A stretch of 64,000 nt of DNA from Chromatiales bacterium (GTDB taxonomy: Bacteria; Pseudomonadota; Gammaproteobacteria; UBA6429; Thiohalophilaceae), in contig JALVOC010000183.1 in the NCBI GenBank assembly GCA_027032075.1, positions 22,435 to 86,434 on the forward strand. Direction: 5' to 3'. The notes beneath the pieces were generated by a model. That model saw nothing but the letters and a program-made list of their open reading frames with translations. It made no database searches and was not told the DNA's origin. Every line of letters starts with the position of its first letter. Position 1 is the stretch's first letter. This document shows positions 62,035-64,000 of this stretch, piece by piece. The translations under genes were made by a program, and so were the position numbers.

Positions 62035-62640
62035 ATGAAACCCTTTGCAGAATCCTGTGAACAGAACAAACAGCCCATTTTACAGGTTCTGAAAACCCGG
62101 TTTGCCGACGTAAAAAGCGTGCTGGAAATCGGTAGTGGCACGGGACAGCATGCGGTCTATTTCGCCGCGCATCTGCCACATTTGCGCTGGTTAACGAGTG
62201 ATGTTCAAGCGCAACAGGCCGGTATCCAGGCATGGCTGCGTGAGGCAGGACTGGATAACCTTACCGGGCCAATGGTATTGGATGTCAATCAACCCGAATG
62301 GCCGGTTGTTGCGATTGATGCCGTCTTCAGCGCCAATACTGTCCATATTATAGACTGGCCAGGCGTGGAAAACATGTTTGCGGGTATCGGCCGGGTGTTG
62401 CGGCCGCAGGGGGTTTTCTGCCTCTATGGGCCGTTCAATTATGGTGGTGGCTATACCTGTGAGAGCAATGCCGAATTCGACCGGTGGCTGCAGACACAGG
62501 ATCCCAATAGCGCGATTCGTGATTTCGAGGCGCTGAATGAGCTGGCCGACGCCCATGATCTGGTTCTGATCGAGGATCATGCCATGCCGGCCAACAACCA
62601 TATTCTGGTTTGGCAGAAAGCGCAGATCGTTGAGAGATGA
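62035..62640 (+). CDS. DUF938 class I methyltransferase
   Basis: This 201-aa SAM-dependent methyltransferase-like protein belongs to DUF938. The SAM loop VLEIGSGTGQHAVYFAAHLP is at about 31-50, and the family-specific PFAESCEQNKQPIL start and FCLYGPFNYGGGYTCESNAE segment are intact. The substrate is unknown. It starts 110 bases from the divergent cytochrome gene. Confidence 0.92.
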   Translation: MKPFAESCEQNKQPILQVLKTRFADVKSVLEIGSGTGQHAVYFAAHLPHLRWLTSDVQAQQAGIQAWLREAGLDNLTGPMVLDVNQPEWPVVAIDAVFSANTVHIIDWPGVENMFAGIGRVLRPQGVFCLYGPFNYGGGYTCESNAEFDRWLQTQDPNSAIRDFEALNELADAHDLVLIEDHAMPANNHILVWQKAQIVER

Positions 62641-62663
62641 TTCGAGCGGCAGCGGCCCGGTTT

Positions 62664-63335
62664 TCAGAGGTCGAATACTTTCCGCAGCCAGCGGCCGATG
62701 TCCCTGATCTCCTCCGCGCAGACGCTGTGCTCCATCTCGTAGCTATGCCATTCTATCTGATAACCGAGCTGCTCCAGCTGTTGCCGGGAGTTTTCCGCCA
62801 ATCGAAGCGGGACGATGGGATCATGTGTGCCGTGCGCCATGAAAACGGGCACCTCGCGGTTATGCCTGCTTGCTTCGGCCTGCAGACTGGCGGCCAGTGG
62901 CAGATAACAGGAGAGCGCCATGATCCCCGCCAGCCTGTGTGAAAAACGCAGGCCGGTATGCAGCGCAATGGCTCCCCCCTGGGAAAAGCCCGCGAGCACG
63001 ATGTGTTCCGTGCGCACCCCGCGTTCCACTTCACGGCCTATCAGTCGCTCAAGCTGCTGTTGTGACTGCCGGATACCGGCATCGTCTTCGGCCAGATCGA
63101 AGGCGGGTGCGAGAATATCGTACCAGGCGGGCATCACCATGCCGGCATTGATGGTGACCGGCCGGGAGGGCGCATGGGGAAAGACGAAGCGGATGTTTGC
63201 ATCCTGCGGAAGCTGCAACTCGGGCACGATGGGTTCGAAATCGTGTCCGTTGGCACCCAGTCCATGCAGCCAGATGATGCTGTAGTCCGCCTGGCGCGGG
63301 CCGAGTTCGACACAGGGTAACAGTTCGTGCTCCAT
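62664..63335 (-). CDS. Carboxylesterase/phospholipase-like alpha-beta hydrolase
   Basis: This 223-aa serine hydrolase has the nucleophile elbow GFSQGG (Ser118), an oxyanion HGLGANGHDF, acid D in HGTHDPIVP, and catalytic His in YEMEHSVCAEE. It matches YpfH/acyl-protein thioesterase-like carboxylesterases. It starts directly beside the cyaY stop (63,335/63,336), so the pair is co-transcribed. The short-chain ester or lysophospholipid substrate is inferred from the family. Confidence 0.92.
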   Translation of the reverse strand: MEHELLPCVELGPRQADYSIIWLHGLGANGHDFEPIVPELQLPQDANIRFVFPHAPSRPVTINAGMVMPAWYDILAPAFDLAEDDAGIRQSQQQLERLIGREVERGVRTEHIVLAGFSQGGAIALHTGLRFSHRLAGIMALSCYLPLAASLQAEASRHNREVPVFMAHGTHDPIVPLRLAENSRQQLEQLGYQIEWHSYEMEHSVCAEEIRDIGRWLRKVFDL

Positions 63336-63668
63336 TTATGCCGCGTCCTCTTTGAGGCTGACCGTTTCCCCCGCCTGCCGGCTGCAGAAGCGGCTCAGCG
63401 CCTCAAACAGTTCCGTTTCCCCGTCCGGCAGCAACCAGCGAGCGCTGTCCTCATCGTAATCGAAATGAAAACCGCCCTCACGGCTGGCGACCCAGATCTG
63501 TTGCAACGGTGTCTGGCGGTTGATGATGATCTGACTGTCATCCTCGAAGCCGAGCGTCAGGATACCGCCTGCCGCCTCACAGTCGATGGCGGCGCCACTC
63601 GCCTCGATGGCGTCCTCAATCCGCATGAGGAGTTCATCGACGCATTGATTGAATTCGGATTCCGTCAT
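63336..63668 (-). CDS. cyaY: Iron donor/frataxin-like protein CyaY
   Basis: This 110-aa frataxin homologue regulates iron-sulfur cluster assembly. The acidic first helix (MTESEFNQCVDELLMRIEDA) and the strand LTLGFEDDSQIIINRQTPLQ, then QIWVASREGGFHFDY, are typical; the W after Q-Q-I is the conserved one. The ATG at 63668 has AAAGGA six bases upstream; another in-frame ATG lies at 63674 without room for a ribosome-binding site. cyaY lies near cyaA as in many Gammaproteobacteria. Confidence 0.94.
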   Translation of the reverse strand: MTESEFNQCVDELLMRIEDAIEASGAAIDCEAAGGILTLGFEDDSQIIINRQTPLQQIWVASREGGFHFDYDEDSARWLLPDGETELFEALSRFCSRQAGETVSLKEDAA

Positions 63669-63738
63669 GGGCATTTCCTTTGGCGCAAAGTGGCAGGATT
63701 GTACTGAAGCGGGAGGGAGTGGTACAGGCAAAGAAAAA

Positions 63739-63764
63739 GGGCGAGGTGGGTACAACCCTCGCCC
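63739..63764 (-). terminator. Intrinsic terminator downstream of soxZ
   Basis: On the minus strand an 8-bp stem (GGGCGAGG with CCTCGCCC at 63,739-63,746 and 63,757-63,764) is followed by TTTTTCTT. It lies 85 bases after the soxZ stop and ends the sox transcript before cyaY. Confidence 0.8.
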
Positions 63765-63848
63765 AAACTTGCCACGGGAGATAAAACAATATTATCTCAT
63801 TTACAATTTTACAGCTTTTGGGGGACTGTGTGTATCTTTTTATCCCCT

Positions 63849-64000
63849 CTATTTGGCAGTAATTTCAACCGCATCGCTTTTGCCGGTGTTGTCTTTCCAG
63901 CCAAGTACGATTTTATCCCCGGCACTGCCCGCATATTTGAACGACAGATAGGGGTTTTTGGAAATCGCCGGACCCCATTCCGCCAGCAGGACTTCCTCGC
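63849..64000 (-). CDS. soxZ: Thiosulfate oxidation carrier complex protein SoxZ, C-terminal part
   Basis: On the minus strand, the last 152 bases read ...EEVLLAEWGPAISKNPYLSF, then KYAGSAGDKIVLGWKDNTGK and SDAVEITAK before TAG. The strands SKNPYLSFKY and the GDKI-x-x-x-W-DN-G-S segment are the characteristic end of SoxZ, which binds SoxY and presents the thiosulfate-carrying arm in the periplasmic Sox system. The N-terminal part, and presumably soxY, continue beyond the window. About 50 of roughly 105 residues are visible. Confidence 0.85.
   Translation of the reverse strand, partial: EEVLLAEWGPAISKNPYLSFKYAGSAGDKIVLGWKDNTGKSDAVEITAK

Overview
The window looks like chromosome of a free-living, sulfur-oxidizing gammaproteobacterium. 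The arrangement argH / algZ-algR / hemC-hemD-hemX-hemY, a class I adenylate cyclase, cyaY, opdA (prlC), srkA, ubiD and the RdxA-free heme genes are all characteristic of Gammaproteobacteria, and the last bases carry the 3' end of soxZ on the minus strand. No rRNA or intact tRNA, no CRISPR array, no phage structural gene and no transposase or integrase was found.

Region 1 (1 to about 14.3 kb) is an accessory, defence-type island. It starts after the tail of a chemoreceptor gene and contains: a degraded XRE-ImmA/IrrE gene followed by eight codons of a lost PIN-domain partner; a complete Type I restriction-modification operon hsdR-hsdM-hsdS; the broken 5' end of an AAA ATPase gene; a compact four-gene operon (ribbon-helix-helix-like protein, TIGR04255-family protein and two uncharacterised proteins) in which every junction overlaps; a degenerate tRNA-Phe 3' half; a HigB toxin with a HigA antitoxin fused to an ImmA/IrrE peptidase and a very clear promoter/operator; a third ImmA/IrrE protein; a 241-bp MITE-like element; and a ParD/ParE pair. 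The four-gene operon is the best candidate for an undescribed system.

Region 2 (14.3 to 24 kb) holds diiron/NO/oxygen-related and redox genes (hemerythrin, DUF2249 protein, 12-TM haem-copper-like membrane protein), LtrA, a double CDGSH iron-sulfur protein, pirin with a divergent LysR regulator, and a sodium:solute symporter followed by a small membrane protein and a TPR protein. A REPIN-like element lies at 17,973-18,071. A 54-aa membrane protein on the minus strand (23,749-23,913) is easily missed.

Region 3 (24 to 46 kb) is core-like: cNMP/CBS/DUF294 nucleotidyltransferase with a DnaQ-like exonuclease, an MlaC-like lipid-transport protein, hemB, aroE, a B12-binding radical SAM enzyme, DNA-3-methyladenine glycosylase, gamma carbonic anhydrase, glutathione reductase, bacteriohemerythrin, an outer-membrane MipA-like protein, srkA, opdA, an SH3-domain protein, nhaA, ubiD, an orphan ParA, a DUF4136 lipoprotein and a free-standing CZB zinc-sensor domain.

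Region 4 (46 to 64 kb) contains a ferredoxin-reductase-type flavoenzyme, the hemY-hemX / hemD-hemC block, a periplasmic thioredoxin, algR-algZ with divergent argH, a VanZ-like protein, a PAS-degenerate GGDEF protein, cyaA, a DUF302 protein beside a dihaem cytochrome c-DUF302 fusion under a possible FNR box, a DUF938 methyltransferase, a carboxylesterase, cyaY and partial soxZ. Two copies of one dispersed repeat sit about 51 kb apart, at 892-949 and 52,213-52,270. All functional calls come from reading the sequence and remembered family features; no database search was possible.
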